The notes below the pieces were generated by a model, which was not told the DNA's origin, ran no database searches, and worked only from the letters and a program-made list of their open reading frames with translations. A stretch of DNA of 64,000 nucleotides from Naumannella halotolerans (GTDB lineage Bacteria; Actinomycetota; Actinomycetes; Propionibacteriales; Propionibacteriaceae). The position numbers were made by a program, and so were the translations under genes. The DNA lies in assembly GCF_004364645.1 (NCBI RefSeq), contig NZ_SOAW01000001.1:682001-746000 (forward strand), in the 5' to 3' direction. Of this stretch, positions 8,933 to 17,001 are shown in pieces. Numbering within the stretch: the first letter of the stretch is position 1; the number at the start of each line of letters is the position of its first letter.

Positions 8933-10564
8933 TCAGGCCGCGACGGCGCGGTCGACGATGGCGCCGAAGTCGGTCCGGGCGGGCATGGTGCCGAAGGCGC
9001 CACCCCAGTCGCGGTCCAGCCGGGTGGCACAGAAGGCATCGGCCACGGCCGGGCTGGAGTACTGCAGCAACAACGATCCCTGGAAGACCAGGGCGAGTTG
9101 TTCCACGACGCGGCGGGCGCGGACCTCCAGGTCGGCGGGATCGGCGAACTCCTTCTTCAACCGCTGCAGGGCATCGTCGAAGCGCGGATCGGCACCGGTG
9201 GCGGCCTCCATCTCGGTGAAGTAGACCTCCAGCGGCTCGGGATCGCGGGCCAGGGCCCGCAGGGCGTCGAGGGCGGCGACATTGCCCGAGCCCTCCCAGA
9301 TCGACAGCAACGGCTGTTCTCGGTAGATCTGCGGCATTCCGGAGTCCTCGATGTATCCGTTGCCACCCAGGCATTCCAGGGCCTCGGCGGCGTGGATCGG
9401 GCCCCGTTTGCAGATGTAGTACTTCGACGCCGCCAACGCCAGCCGGCGCAGTGCGGCCTCGGTCGGGTCACCGTTGACCGCCCGGTCGTGGGCCTCGGCC
9501 AGTCGCATCGCCGCCAGCGTGGATGCCTCGGCCTCCACCGCCAGGTCGGCGATCACCTGACGCATCAGCGGCTGGTCGATCAGGGCCTTGCCGAAGGTGT
9601 GTCGGTGGCGCACATGGTGGCCGGCCAGTTTCAGGGCGGTACGCATCCCGCCGGTGGAGCCCAGGACGCAGTCCAGCCGGGTCAGGTTGACCATTTCGAC
9701 GATGGTCCGGACTCCGCGCCCCTGCTCACCGATCAGCCAGCCGATGGCGTGCTCGTACTCGATCTCGGAGGAGGCATTGGCCTTGTTGCCGAGTTTGTCC
9801 TTCAGTCGCATCAGCCGGATCTGGTTGCGCTCGCCTCCCGGCAGTACCCGGGGTACGAGGAAGCAGGACAGGCCGCGCGGAGCCTGGGCCAGGGTGAGGA
9901 AGAAGTCGCTCATTGGCGCCGAGGTGAACCACTTGTGCCCGGTCAGCGCGAAGCTTCCGTCGGCCAGTGGCTCGGCCCTGGTGGTGTTGGTCCGGACGTC
10001 GGAGCCGCCCTGCTTCTCGGTCATCGACATACCGGCGATCAGGCCCGGTTTCGTGGCGGGGTCGCGCAGTTCGGGGTCGTAGACGCGGCTGCTGAGCCTG
10101 GGCTCGAGGGAGGAGGCGATGCCGGGTGACATCCGCAGCGCGGGGACCACGGCATAGGACATGGAGATCGGGCAGGTGTGGCCGGGTTCGGGTGTCCAGA
10201 CCAGCAGCTTGGCCGCCCGGGCGAGATGGACGCCGCGACGGTTCTCCGCCCACGGCGCGGCGGCGATGCCGTGCTCGACGGCGGTGGTCATCAACTGGTG
10301 GTACGCCGGGTCGTACTCCACCTCGTCGATCCGGTTGCCGTACCGATCGTGGGTGTGCAGCTGCGGCGGATGCGCCTGGGCCAGTTGGCCGAGCTTCCGC
10401 ATGTGTTCGGAACCGGCCAGCCGGCCGACCGCGGAGACCTCGTCGACGGCCCATTCGGCGCCGCCCCGCACGAGGCTGTCGAGGAGTACCGGGTCGGCAC
10501 TGGTGTCGTAATCGCCCAGCGGGGGCGCCTGATTGAGAACCTGATGCGTCGTTGCCACGATCAC
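8933..10564 (-). CDS. AidB-like acyl-CoA dehydrogenase family flavoprotein
   Basis: A 543-residue FAD-dependent acyl-CoA dehydrogenase-fold protein of the AidB subgroup. The N-terminal NQAPPLGDYD is the AidB hallmark. Others are MSMTEKQGGSDVRTNTT, HKWFTSAPMSD and the C-terminal ECLGGNGYIEDSGMP. AidB is part of the E. coli adaptive response to alkylation, but related proteins in Actinobacteria are often annotated as isovaleryl- or short-chain acyl-CoA dehydrogenases, so the role is open. It is divergent from a PaaX-like regulator across 56 bp containing two palindromes. This implies that the regulator controls it and that acyl-CoA may be the signal. Confidence 0.85.
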   Translation of the reverse strand: MIVATTHQVLNQAPPLGDYDTSADPVLLDSLVRGGAEWAVDEVSAVGRLAGSEHMRKLGQLAQAHPPQLHTHDRYGNRIDEVEYDPAYHQLMTTAVEHGIAAAPWAENRRGVHLARAAKLLVWTPEPGHTCPISMSYAVVPALRMSPGIASSLEPRLSSRVYDPELRDPATKPGLIAGMSMTEKQGGSDVRTNTTRAEPLADGSFALTGHKWFTSAPMSDFFLTLAQAPRGLSCFLVPRVLPGGERNQIRLMRLKDKLGNKANASSEIEYEHAIGWLIGEQGRGVRTIVEMVNLTRLDCVLGSTGGMRTALKLAGHHVRHRHTFGKALIDQPLMRQVIADLAVEAEASTLAAMRLAEAHDRAVNGDPTEAALRRLALAASKYYICKRGPIHAAEALECLGGNGYIEDSGMPQIYREQPLLSIWEGSGNVAALDALRALARDPEPLEVYFTEMEAATGADPRFDDALQRLKKEFADPADLEVRARRVVEQLALVFQGSLLLQYSSPAVADAFCATRLDRDWGGAFGTMPARTDFGAIVDRAVAA

Positions 10565-10620
10565 ACGTTACGACGGCAGGTACGGATGTGTACACAAACG
10601 TAACCTGAGAAGATGATGAC
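10565..10620. promoter_or_regulatory. Divergent promoter region with nested inverted repeats
   Basis: Between the acyl-CoA dehydrogenase (start 10564) and the PaaX-like gene (start 10621) lie an inverted repeat GTTACG (10567-10572)/CGTAAC (10599-10604) and, between its arms, the perfect palindrome TGTGTACACA (10587-10596). This arrangement is typical of an autoregulated divergent pair. The sequence before the paaX-like start carries GAGAAG as Shine-Dalgarno. Confidence 0.55.
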
Positions 10621-11328
10621 ATGCAGGACCTGCTCCGCCCGCTCTCGGCCCGTTCGGTGGTCCTGAGCCTGTTGCTCGGGGCTCATCCGGATCCACTGCC
10701 ACCGGCATCGTTCGCCCGGGTGGCCGAGCGGTTCGGTCTGTCGGGAGTGTCGATCCGGGTGGCGCTGACCCGGGCGGTCGCCGCCGGGGATGTCGTGCGT
10801 ACCGAGGAGGGTTACCTGCCGGCACCGTCGCTGCTCGAGCGGCACATCGAACTGCTGGCGACCGAACAGGTGGGGGTGTGGGACCACGCCTGGGAGCTGG
10901 TCTCGGTGGTCACCACCGGTAGACCGAGTGCGGAACGCTCGCAGCTGCGTACCGAGTTGCGTCATGCGCGGCTGGCCGAACTCCGGGAGGGCTTCTGGCT
11001 CCGGCCGGCGAACCTGCATCGACCGGTCCCGGCACGGACCGAGCTGGAGCATTTCCGAGGCCGGCCGGCGAGTGATCCGTGCGTGCTCGTGAACAGATTG
11101 TGGGATCTCGAGGCGTGGCAGCGGCAGGGGAGCGGACTGCTGGAGCGGGTCCGGGCCGAACAGGAGCCGATGGCGCAACTGACAGTGGCGGCCGCACTGG
11201 CACGCCATCTGGGCACCGACCCGATGCTGCCGGCGGAGTTGCTGCCCGCGACCTGGGTGGGCCCTCGCCTGCGGGAGGGATACGACGACTACACCCGGGC
11301 GCTGCGTGGCGTACTGGCAGTCGGGTGA
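10621..11328 (+). CDS. PaaX-like transcriptional regulator
   Basis: A 235-residue protein resembling the PaaX family of GntR-like repressors, which in E. coli represses phenylacetate genes and responds to phenylacetyl-CoA. The N-terminal winged helix (residues about 1-70) shows SARSVVLSLLLGAHPDPLP and GLSGVSIRVALTRAVAAGDV. The C-terminal part has the family's HDAW-type block (here WDHAWELVSVVT) and a long helical effector domain. Its divergence from an acyl-CoA dehydrogenase rather than phenylacetate genes suggests another CoA thioester as effector. ATG at 10621 follows GAGAAG at an 8-nt spacing. Confidence 0.82.
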   Translation: MQDLLRPLSARSVVLSLLLGAHPDPLPPASFARVAERFGLSGVSIRVALTRAVAAGDVVRTEEGYLPAPSLLERHIELLATEQVGVWDHAWELVSVVTTGRPSAERSQLRTELRHARLAELREGFWLRPANLHRPVPARTELEHFRGRPASDPCVLVNRLWDLEAWQRQGSGLLERVRAEQEPMAQLTVAAALARHLGTDPMLPAELLPATWVGPRLREGYDDYTRALRGVLAVG

Positions 11329-11329
11329 G

Positions 11330-11348
11330 TGGCGAGATCAACTCGCCA
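11330..11348 (+). terminator. Short hairpin after the PaaX-like gene
   Basis: A perfect 7-bp stem (TGGCGAG with CTCGCCA) with a 5-nt loop, 2 nt past the stop codon. There is no T-run, so function is tentative. Confidence 0.4.
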
Positions 11349-11434
11349 TGACCGCTGCGGGGCTACTGTCGCGGCATGTCCAAGAGTGGAGCGGGCCTTG
11401 GCCCATGAAACGGCCCATGAAATGGAAATCCGCC

Positions 11435-11464
11435 TCTGACATCAGGTCGTTCGACCTGGTCAGA
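11435..11464 (-). terminator. Hairpin downstream of tRNA-Leu
   Basis: On the minus strand the tRNA transcript runs into a long stem: TCTGAC pairs with GTCAGA and CAGGTCG with CGACCTG, interrupted by a small bulge, with a 2-nt loop. A moderately T-rich sequence (ggatttccatttc) follows. Confidence 0.55.
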
Positions 11465-11480
11465 GACGGTTTCGTCGTTG

Positions 11481-11565
11481 TGTCCGAGGGGGGACTTGAA
11501 CCCCCACGCCCTAAATCGGGCACTAGCACCTCAAGCTAGCGCGTCTACCATTCCGCCACCCGGAC
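11481..11565 (-). tRNA. tRNA-Leu (anticodon GAG)
   Basis: An 85-nt class II tRNA read on the minus strand. The acceptor arm GTCCGGG pairs with CTCGGAC (one G-U pair), followed by discriminator A; CCA is not encoded. The D-arm region is GGCGGAATGGTAGACGC, the anticodon arm contains CTTGAGGTG (GAG), a long variable arm (GTGCCCGATTTAGGGCG) is present, and the T arm is GGGGGTTCAAGTCCCCC. The long variable arm and GAG anticodon identify tRNA-Leu reading CUC/CUU codons. Confidence 0.95.
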
Positions 11566-12063
11566 CGGGATCTCGGCGGCCAGCGCCGAAGCGGGAGCCA
11601 GCATAGCAAGCAGATGCCCCAGGCGCACTTCGTGCAGAAACCCGGGTAGACCGGGTCGGATCGGACGTCTGCAGAGCCCCCGTCGTCGGTGCCGGTCGCC
11701 GCAGACGCGCTCGATCGCGCATACGCCGGAGATGGAGACGGTTTCCCGACCCCGGCACCATCGACCCCAGCATCATCGACGAGACCGACTAGTTGACCGT
11801 CGGGGACTCCGAGCCCTGATGGATCGACGAGCGCTGCTTCTCCGGGGGTCTTCCTCAACGGGTTCATCGTCGACGTCTTCCTCGCCGTCGACTGAGTCGT
11901 CACCTGATCCGTCGAGCTCGGCGAGCCCGGGTGGCGAACTTCGCAGGAACAACAAAGATCGGGTTGCTCTCGGACTCAGGAAGCAGGCTGCATGGGTCGG
12001 TAAGAATCCTCCGGCGACGTTCAAGCTTGGGTTTGTGATCCATCTCCCCCTCACGGTATCGGG
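11566..12063. other. Atypical non-coding stretch next to tRNA-Leu
   Basis: About 500 bp without a convincing gene. Open frames exist on both strands but are low-complexity (Ser- or Asp/Glu-rich) and show no family features. Base composition appears less G+C-rich than the flanks from about 11940 on. It may be remnant sequence from a decayed gene whose end survives as the short frame at 12064-12207. Confidence 0.4.
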
Positions 12064-12207
12064 GTGAGTTTGTACCGCCGCTATGGCGCGGAAGGCGTCT
12101 CTGATGCACAGCTCGCTGCCGGGATCCGGGAGAATCTGACCCACCCCGACTGGAGCGACGTTGACCGCAATACGAGCAAAGTGAGGCCGTGGAATGACTT
12201 GGCGTAG
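12064..12207 (+). CDS. Short orphan reading frame (47 aa), possibly a gene remnant
   Basis: A GTG-initiated frame encoding 47 residues; it begins SLYRRYGAEGVSDAQ, contains HPDWSDVD and ends PWNDLA. The composition looks like real coding sequence rather than a shadow. There is no clear Shine-Dalgarno, the frame has a stop (12001-12003) only 60 nt upstream of the GTG, and the peptide reads like the C-terminal end of a larger protein. It overlaps the next gene by 14 nt, so the two were probably translated together. I do not recognise the family. One possibility is the tail of a toxin whose partner is the downstream exported protein; that is inference only. Confidence 0.35.
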   Translation: MSLYRRYGAEGVSDAQLAAGIRENLTHPDWSDVDRNTSKVRPWNDLA

Positions 12208-12733
12208 GGCAGTTGCGGCTTCGAGCGTGGCACTTCTTGTCAGTGGCGTGATACTGACGGTATTGCCGCGGGGTTCTCCCCGTGGGGTTCCGACCGAGCA
12301 GGTGCTCGATCAGCTGATCAGTCAGGACCCGGACTATGACGGTATCCGTCGCTCAGAGCCCGGGTACAGGCAGTACTCGTCACGCCAGGAGGGTGTGATG
12401 AATATAGGTTTTCATGGGCCTTACAAAAATCCGATCCAGACCTGGAGTGCACTCCAAGCGATTGCCAGCGAGGGCCCGAACGGACCAGAGGTGAGCGAGT
12501 TCTCTGTCGTGAATGGTGTCGCTGGGTCAAGGGTCATCGGAGAATTTTGCAAGGACGGCCAGTGCGACACGTGGTTGATCTACAGCTCATTCGATGACGT
12601 GGTGTTTGATACCAACTACGTGACCTCCCCTGAACGGACATCGGCGGATGAGGCGGCGCAGCGGGTATGTGCTACGTGGCGGGCGTTGGAGCTGGTGCAG
12701 GAGTGTGACGATCTGGAGTTCGTGCCGAAGTAG
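12194..12733 (+). CDS. Exported or membrane-anchored protein of unknown function
   Basis: A 179-residue protein. Residues 1-25 form a signal peptide or anchor: TWRR then a hydrophobic run AVAASSVALLVSGVILTVL. The rest is a soluble domain with two pairs of cysteines (C118/C123 in EFCKDGQCDT and C158/C170 near the C-terminus), which could form disulfides outside the cell. No lipobox and no known family was recognised. Codon choice is less G+C-biased than in neighbouring genes (aatatagg, aaaaatcc), which suggests a foreign origin. It overlaps the upstream short frame by 14 nt. Confidence 0.6.
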   Translation: MTWRRAVAASSVALLVSGVILTVLPRGSPRGVPTEQVLDQLISQDPDYDGIRRSEPGYRQYSSRQEGVMNIGFHGPYKNPIQTWSALQAIASEGPNGPEVSEFSVVNGVAGSRVIGEFCKDGQCDTWLIYSSFDDVVFDTNYVTSPERTSADEAAQRVCATWRALELVQECDDLEFVPK

Positions 12734-12795
12734 GTCTTCCCTGTCAGGGAGCGAGAATCCACCCGGTCGGGGAAGGTGCTGAGTAGCCTGACCCC

Positions 12796-12996
12796 ATGGA
12801 GGGCACAACCATCGAGTACGAGGTGCAGCGAGTCCGCCTCGATCGAACCCTGTCCCGCCGCGCGGTCAGCCGACTGTTGATCGACGAGGCCGAGTACAAG
12901 GGTTGGGAACTGCACCGGCTGCGTCGCTACCGTGACGGCACCAGGGATGCCTGGATGCGCCGCAAGATCATCAAGGCACGACGCACGATGCCATGA
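12796..12996 (+). CDS. DUF5703 family small protein
   Basis: A 66-residue basic protein matching the small actinobacterial DUF5703 family: an N-terminal EYEVQRVRL strand, SRLLIDEAEYKGWEL in the middle and a basic tail DAWMRRKIIKARR. The family is widespread and its function unknown. ATG at 12796 has TAGCCT exactly 6 nt upstream and no Shine-Dalgarno, which suggests a leaderless mRNA. Conservation across Actinobacteria contrasts with the atypical genes just upstream and marks the edge of that block. Confidence 0.8.
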   Translation: MEGTTIEYEVQRVRLDRTLSRRAVSRLLIDEAEYKGWELHRLRRYRDGTRDAWMRRKIIKARRTMP

Positions 12997-13005
12997 GCAG
13001 TCACG

Positions 13006-13069
13006 ACTGCCGAAGCTCTGAACTGCCGAAGCTCTGAACTGCCGAAGCACTGAACTGCCGAAGCACTGA
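13006..13069. repeat. Four tandem 16-bp repeats
   Basis: Four head-to-tail copies of actgccgaagctctga / actgccgaagcactga (two of each variant) occupy 13006-13069. They lie between the DUF5703 gene and the convergent aldo/keto reductase gene. The copies differ at one position only, so expansion is recent. Confidence 0.9.
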
Positions 13070-13191
13070 CCCGTCACGACCGACTGGCGGGCCGGGTTTT
13101 TCCCGGTACGCCGCCTCGCGTTGCGGAGCCCACAGGGGGCGCCTCCCAACCGGCGCCCGATGGCACCGGTGCACCAGCGCCCCCCGATCGA

Positions 13192-14157
13192 TCAGGGGCG
13201 TCCCTGCACCGGCCCGCCGGAGACGTCGTCCAGGGCGGCGGTGATCTCCGGCGGCAGGGTCAACTCCTCGGTCTGCAGACAGCAGGTCAACTGTTCGACC
13301 GTGCGCGCCCCGAGCAAGGGGGCGGTCACCCCCGGTGAGTCCCGGGTCCACAACAACGCCACCTGCGCTGGCTGCAGTTCCATTCCCTCGGCCGCCCGGG
13401 CGACCGCCTCCACCACACCGCGATAGCGATTGTCCAGGTACGGTTCGACGAACCAGGAGAAATGATCACTGGCGCCCCGCGAATCCCGCGGGGTCCCGTG
13501 CCGGTACTTGCCGCTCAGCACGCCCCGGCCCAACGGCGACCAGGGGAAGAACCCGGCACCCAGGCCGCGGACGGCCGGCAGTACCTCCATCTCAGCCCGC
13601 CGGGCCAGCAACGAGTACTCGACCTGCGCACTGGCCAGCGGGGTGCGTTGCGGGATCGCGCGTTGCCAGGCGGAGGCATAGGCGGTCTGCCAGCCGACGA
13701 AGTTCGAGACCCCGATGTAACGGACCCGGCCGGAGCTGACCGCGTAGTCCATCGCGGCCAGGGTCTCCTCGATCGGTGCATCACCCCAGGCGTGCACCTG
13801 CCACAGGTCGATCCAGTCCGTACCCAGTCGCTCCAGGGACTGGTCCAGGTCCCGCAACATGGCGGTACGGGAGGTGTCCACCACCCGGTGACCGTCACGC
13901 ACCCCGAATCCGGCCTTGGTGGCGATGATCATGTCGTCGCGCGGTACCACCGAGTCGAGCAGCGTGCCCAGCAGCTGCTCGGCACCGCCACGGCCATAGG
14001 CGGCCGCGGTGTCGATCAGGGTGCCACCGGCACGGTGGAAGGTGAGCAACAGATCACGGGCGTCGGCTGCGGAGATGTTGCTGCCGCCCCATCCCATCGT
14101 GCCCAGACCGAGCCTGGAGACCTGCAGACCGGTGTGGCCGACGTGACGACGGATCAT
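13192..14157 (-). CDS. Aldo/keto reductase
   Basis: A 321-residue NADP-dependent oxidoreductase of the aldo/keto reductase superfamily (TIM barrel). It starts IRRHVGHTGLQVSRLGLGTM. The catalytic set is recognisable: Asp in LIDTAAAYG with the Tyr of AAYG, Lys in IIATKAGFG, and His in WQVHAWGD; the cofactor end has LLGARTVEQL. The substrate is not predictable. ATG at 14157 is preferred over 14169 because TATGGT lies 7 nt upstream (leaderless pattern). It is divergent from an LLM oxidoreductase 99 bp away. Confidence 0.88.
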   Translation of the reverse strand: MIRRHVGHTGLQVSRLGLGTMGWGGSNISAADARDLLLTFHRAGGTLIDTAAAYGRGGAEQLLGTLLDSVVPRDDMIIATKAGFGVRDGHRVVDTSRTAMLRDLDQSLERLGTDWIDLWQVHAWGDAPIEETLAAMDYAVSSGRVRYIGVSNFVGWQTAYASAWQRAIPQRTPLASAQVEYSLLARRAEMEVLPAVRGLGAGFFPWSPLGRGVLSGKYRHGTPRDSRGASDHFSWFVEPYLDNRYRGVVEAVARAAEGMELQPAQVALLWTRDSPGVTAPLLGARTVEQLTCCLQTEELTLPPEITAALDDVSGGPVQGRP

Positions 14158-14256
14158 GGAGATGACCATACAATCGGCACCCGGAGAGCGCGCCAATCGG
14201 CGACTCCCGGCACGGTCGTGATCGACCGGCACCTGCTCGACCGACCGGAGGATCCA

Positions 14257-15312
14257 ATGAAGTTGTCCGTCGCCATCGGCTACATGACCGCCCGCGACCG
14301 GCCGGCCGATGCCGCCACGCTGACCCAGCACGCCGAGGCCCTGGGATTCGACACGGTCTGGGCCTCCGAGGCCTACGGCTCGGACGCGGTCAGTGTGCTC
14401 GGTTATCTCGCCGGACGGACCGAGAAGATCAACATCGGTTCGGCGGTGCTGCAGATCCCCGGTCGTACGCCGGCGATGACGGCCATGACCGCGAGTGGCC
14501 TGGATGCGGTCAGCGACGGCCGATTCCGGCTCGGGTTGGGGGTGTCCGGTCCGCAGGTGGTGGAGGGATGGCACGGCCAGCCGTTCGCCAAACCGCTCGC
14601 GCGTACCCGCGAGTACGTCGGCCTGGTACGCCAGGCGCTGTCGGGTGAGATCGTCCGCAGCGACGGCCCGCACTATCCGCTGCCGTTGCCCGGAGGTGCC
14701 GGGAAGCCGTTGAAGCTGATGGCCCGTCCGGTCGCCGATCGGGTGCCGATCTATCTGGCCGCGGTCGGTCCGAAGAACCTCGAACTCACCGGTGAGATCG
14801 CCGACGGCTGGCAGGGACTGTTCTATGCCCCGGACCAGTCGGCGGAGACCACCGAGGCGCTGGCCCGCGGACGGGAGAAGTCAGGGCGCAGTGCCGATGA
14901 TTTCGATGCCATGGTGTCGGTCGGTCTCGCCGCCGGTGACGACCTGACCACCTGTGCCGACGCCCTGCGCCCCTGGGTGGCGCTCTACATCGGCGGCATG
15001 GGCAGCCGGAAGCACAACTTCTACAACGCCCTGGCGGTCCGCATGGGTTATGCCGACGAGGCTGCCGAGATCCAGGACCTCTATCTCGCCGGCGATCAGC
15101 GGGCGGCTGCCAGGGCCGTACCGTCGGAGCTGATCGAGCGGGTCTCCCTGCTCGGCGACCAGACACGGCTACGGGATCAGCTGACCGCCTTCGCCGACAG
15201 CGGGATCACTCAGGTCGCGGTGATGCCGCAGGCCCGGAGCCTGCCGGCCAAGCTGGAGCAGCTGGACGCGATCGCCGCAGCACATGCCGAGACGAGCGCG
15301 CCGGGGGTCTGA
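14257..15312 (+). CDS. LLM-class F420-dependent oxidoreductase
   Basis: A 351-residue luciferase-like monooxygenase-fold protein of the actinobacterial F420-dependent group. It shows the N-terminal KLSVAIGYM, the segment HAEALGFDTVWASEAYGSDA and the block IGSAVLQIPGRTPAMTAMTA. Members use reduced or oxidised coenzyme F420 for hydride transfer; the substrate is unknown. ATG at 14257 follows GGAGGATCCA, a good Shine-Dalgarno. The stop codon lies inside a perfect 13-bp tandem duplication. Convergent with uppP. Confidence 0.87.
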   Translation: MKLSVAIGYMTARDRPADAATLTQHAEALGFDTVWASEAYGSDAVSVLGYLAGRTEKINIGSAVLQIPGRTPAMTAMTASGLDAVSDGRFRLGLGVSGPQVVEGWHGQPFAKPLARTREYVGLVRQALSGEIVRSDGPHYPLPLPGGAGKPLKLMARPVADRVPIYLAAVGPKNLELTGEIADGWQGLFYAPDQSAETTEALARGREKSGRSADDFDAMVSVGLAAGDDLTTCADALRPWVALYIGGMGSRKHNFYNALAVRMGYADEAAEIQDLYLAGDQRAAARAVPSELIERVSLLGDQTRLRDQLTAFADSGITQVAVMPQARSLPAKLEQLDAIAAAHAETSAPGV

Positions 15313-15331
15313 GTCCGGGGTCTGAGTCCGG
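15306..15331. repeat. 13-bp tandem duplication over a stop codon
   Basis: Two perfect copies of ggtctgagtccgg abut each other. The first contains the TGA stop codon (15310-15312) of the LLM oxidoreductase and the second repeats it. Confidence 0.85.
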
Positions 15332-15333
15332 GC

Positions 15334-16161
15334 TCAGGCGCTGGTGTAGGGCGGCAGCAGTCCGGCCAGCAGCAGGATCGCCAGGCCGGCTGCCAGCACC
15401 ACCCGGTAGATCACGAACGGCAGGAAGCTGTTGTGCGAGATGTAGCGCATCAGCCAATGGGTGACGGCCAGCCCGATCACGAAGGCGATCACCGTGGCGA
15501 CCAGGATCATCGTCCAGTTCGGGTCGGGTTCCTCGGCGATGTTGGTGAGGCTGTAGAAACCGGATCCGAAGACCGCCGGGATCGCCAGCAGGAACGAGTA
15601 CTCGGCGGCGTCCTTGCGCTTGTAGCCCATGAACAGGCCGGCGGTGATCGTGCCGCCGGAGCGGGAGACCCCGGGCACCAGCGCACATGCCTGGGCGAGT
15701 CCGAAGATGATGCCGTCGCGCCAGCCGATGTCATCCAGGGTCTTGGTGCCGGAGCTGAACCTGTCGCCGATGCCGATCAGCACACCGACGCCGGCAAGCA
15801 TCGCGATCGTCACCCACAGGTTGCGGAACGGGCCCTCGATCAGCGGTTCCAGCACCAACCCCAGCACCACGATCGGGATCGAACCGACGATCACCAGCCA
15901 GCCCAGACGAACATCGGGGTCGGCCTGCGGGATCTTGCCGAACAGCGCCAGACACCACCGGCTGAGGATCCGCCAGATCTTCTTCCGGAAGTAGACGACC
16001 ACGGCGGTCTCGGTGCCGATCTGCATGATCGCGGTGAAGGCGGCGCCCGGGTCGGCGCCGAAGACCTGACCGACGATCGAGACATGGGCACTGGAGGAGA
16101 CCGGGAGGAACTCGGTGAGTCCCTGGACGATGCCCAGAATGATCGCTTCCAGCCAACTCAT
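15334..16161 (-). CDS. uppP: Undecaprenyl-diphosphatase UppP (BacA)
   Basis: A 275-residue integral membrane enzyme that dephosphorylates undecaprenyl diphosphate, recycling the lipid carrier for peptidoglycan synthesis; overexpression gives bacitracin resistance. The two family motifs are present: EFLPVSSSAH at 17-26 and PGVSRSGG at 163-170, along with about eight hydrophobic segments. ATG at 16161 is preceded by AGAGGGAA. The frame is open far upstream but the added sequence is hydrophilic and unlike the family. Normal length. It stands alone, convergent with the LLM oxidoreductase. Confidence 0.95.
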   Translation of the reverse strand: MSWLEAIILGIVQGLTEFLPVSSSAHVSIVGQVFGADPGAAFTAIMQIGTETAVVVYFRKKIWRILSRWCLALFGKIPQADPDVRLGWLVIVGSIPIVVLGLVLEPLIEGPFRNLWVTIAMLAGVGVLIGIGDRFSSGTKTLDDIGWRDGIIFGLAQACALVPGVSRSGGTITAGLFMGYKRKDAAEYSFLLAIPAVFGSGFYSLTNIAEEPDPNWTMILVATVIAFVIGLAVTHWLMRYISHNSFLPFVIYRVVLAAGLAILLLAGLLPPYTSA

Positions 16162-16473
16162 GGGTTCCCTCTCGGCGCGTCGACGATCCCGACCGCGGTG
16201 TTGCGTCCTGTTCGTACCGGCCCGCTCGGCTCCCGGTGTGGGCGAGCGAGCCCCGGCAACCATAGACGCGATCCCGGGGTACCCGCAGCATTCGCGCCTC
16301 GGTCCGCGGTCGTCGGTGGTTCGGACCGTGGTCCCCGCCGACGTCGAGCAGGTGGGCCGCGCCCTCGGTCCCGTGCCTTCGGGCCTCACCCTGGGGTATC
16401 AGCGGTCGGCGCCTCCCCGAAGGTACGAGCGGTCGCCGCGTCCCCCACCTGCCGGGACCGGCAAGATGGACCC
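16162..16473. other. Intergenic region between uppP and the mycothiol neighbourhood
   Basis: About 310 bp holding the divergent promoters of uppP and the split-barrel gene. No gene, RNA or clear operator was recognised. Confidence 0.5.
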
Positions 16474-16992
16474 GTGAGCATTCATCCCGAGCATCCCTTC
16501 GCCACCCCGGAGGGACTTCGCGACCCGATCCGGCGACTCCGTGGACGATTGGCCCAGCCGGTCAGCATCTGGTCGGTCGGTGAGCTCGGGGCCAGGCCGG
16601 AGGGATGGACCATCTCCTCAATGCTGGTCGCCGAGGGTGACCCGCCGGAGGTGATCGGCCTGCTGGACCCCGATTCGGACCTGGCCGACCTGCTCGGTGA
16701 CGCCGATTCCGAGGTACGGGTGTGTGTCACTCTGCTCGCCGAGCCACAGGCGACCGTCGCCGAGGTCTTCGCCCGCCTCGCGCCTTCGCCCGGCGGCCCC
16801 TTCCGTACCGGCGACTGGACCGATTCACCCCACGGGCCACGGTTGGACGGGGCGGCCGGCTGGTTGGGTGTGCGGCTGCGGCGCGATGCGGTCACGGCCG
16901 GTTGGTCCCTGCTGCTGCGGGGAACGGTGGAAAGCGCCGAACTGGGCCCGGGGGTACCGCTGTTCCACCTGCGGGGTGCCTATCGGAGCTAG
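16474..16992 (+). CDS. Flavin reductase-like split-barrel protein
   Basis: A 172-residue protein resembling the FMN-binding split-barrel (flavin reductase-like) family. Visible features are PVSIWSVGELGARPEGWTIS at the expected N-terminal strand and loop and the segment GLLDPDSDLADLL. The catalytic role is not known. The GTG start is at 16474, with AAGATGGA just upstream. It is the first of a same-strand series (phosphomutase-like, DUF3090, SCO1664-like, mshC) conserved in order in many Actinobacteria, which hints at a role near mycothiol or related redox metabolism. Confidence 0.7.
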   Translation: MSIHPEHPFATPEGLRDPIRRLRGRLAQPVSIWSVGELGARPEGWTISSMLVAEGDPPEVIGLLDPDSDLADLLGDADSEVRVCVTLLAEPQATVAEVFARLAPSPGGPFRTGDWTDSPHGPRLDGAAGWLGVRLRRDAVTAGWSLLLRGTVESAELGPGVPLFHLRGAYRS

Positions 16993-17001
16993 GGTGAGGC
17001 C

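Noticed and set aside
11523-12144. Minus-strand frames overlapping and following tRNA-Leu
   Set aside because: Low-complexity composition, overlap with the tRNA, no Shine-Dalgarno or recognisable domain.
11300-12800. tRNA-Leu as an integration (att) site
   Set aside because: The atypical block lies on the 5' side of the tRNA, no duplicate of the tRNA 3' end was seen, and there is no integrase.
13462-14256. Long plus-strand extension before the LLM oxidoreductase
   Set aside because: It is antisense to the aldo/keto reductase. The conserved protein starts at 14257 with its own Shine-Dalgarno.
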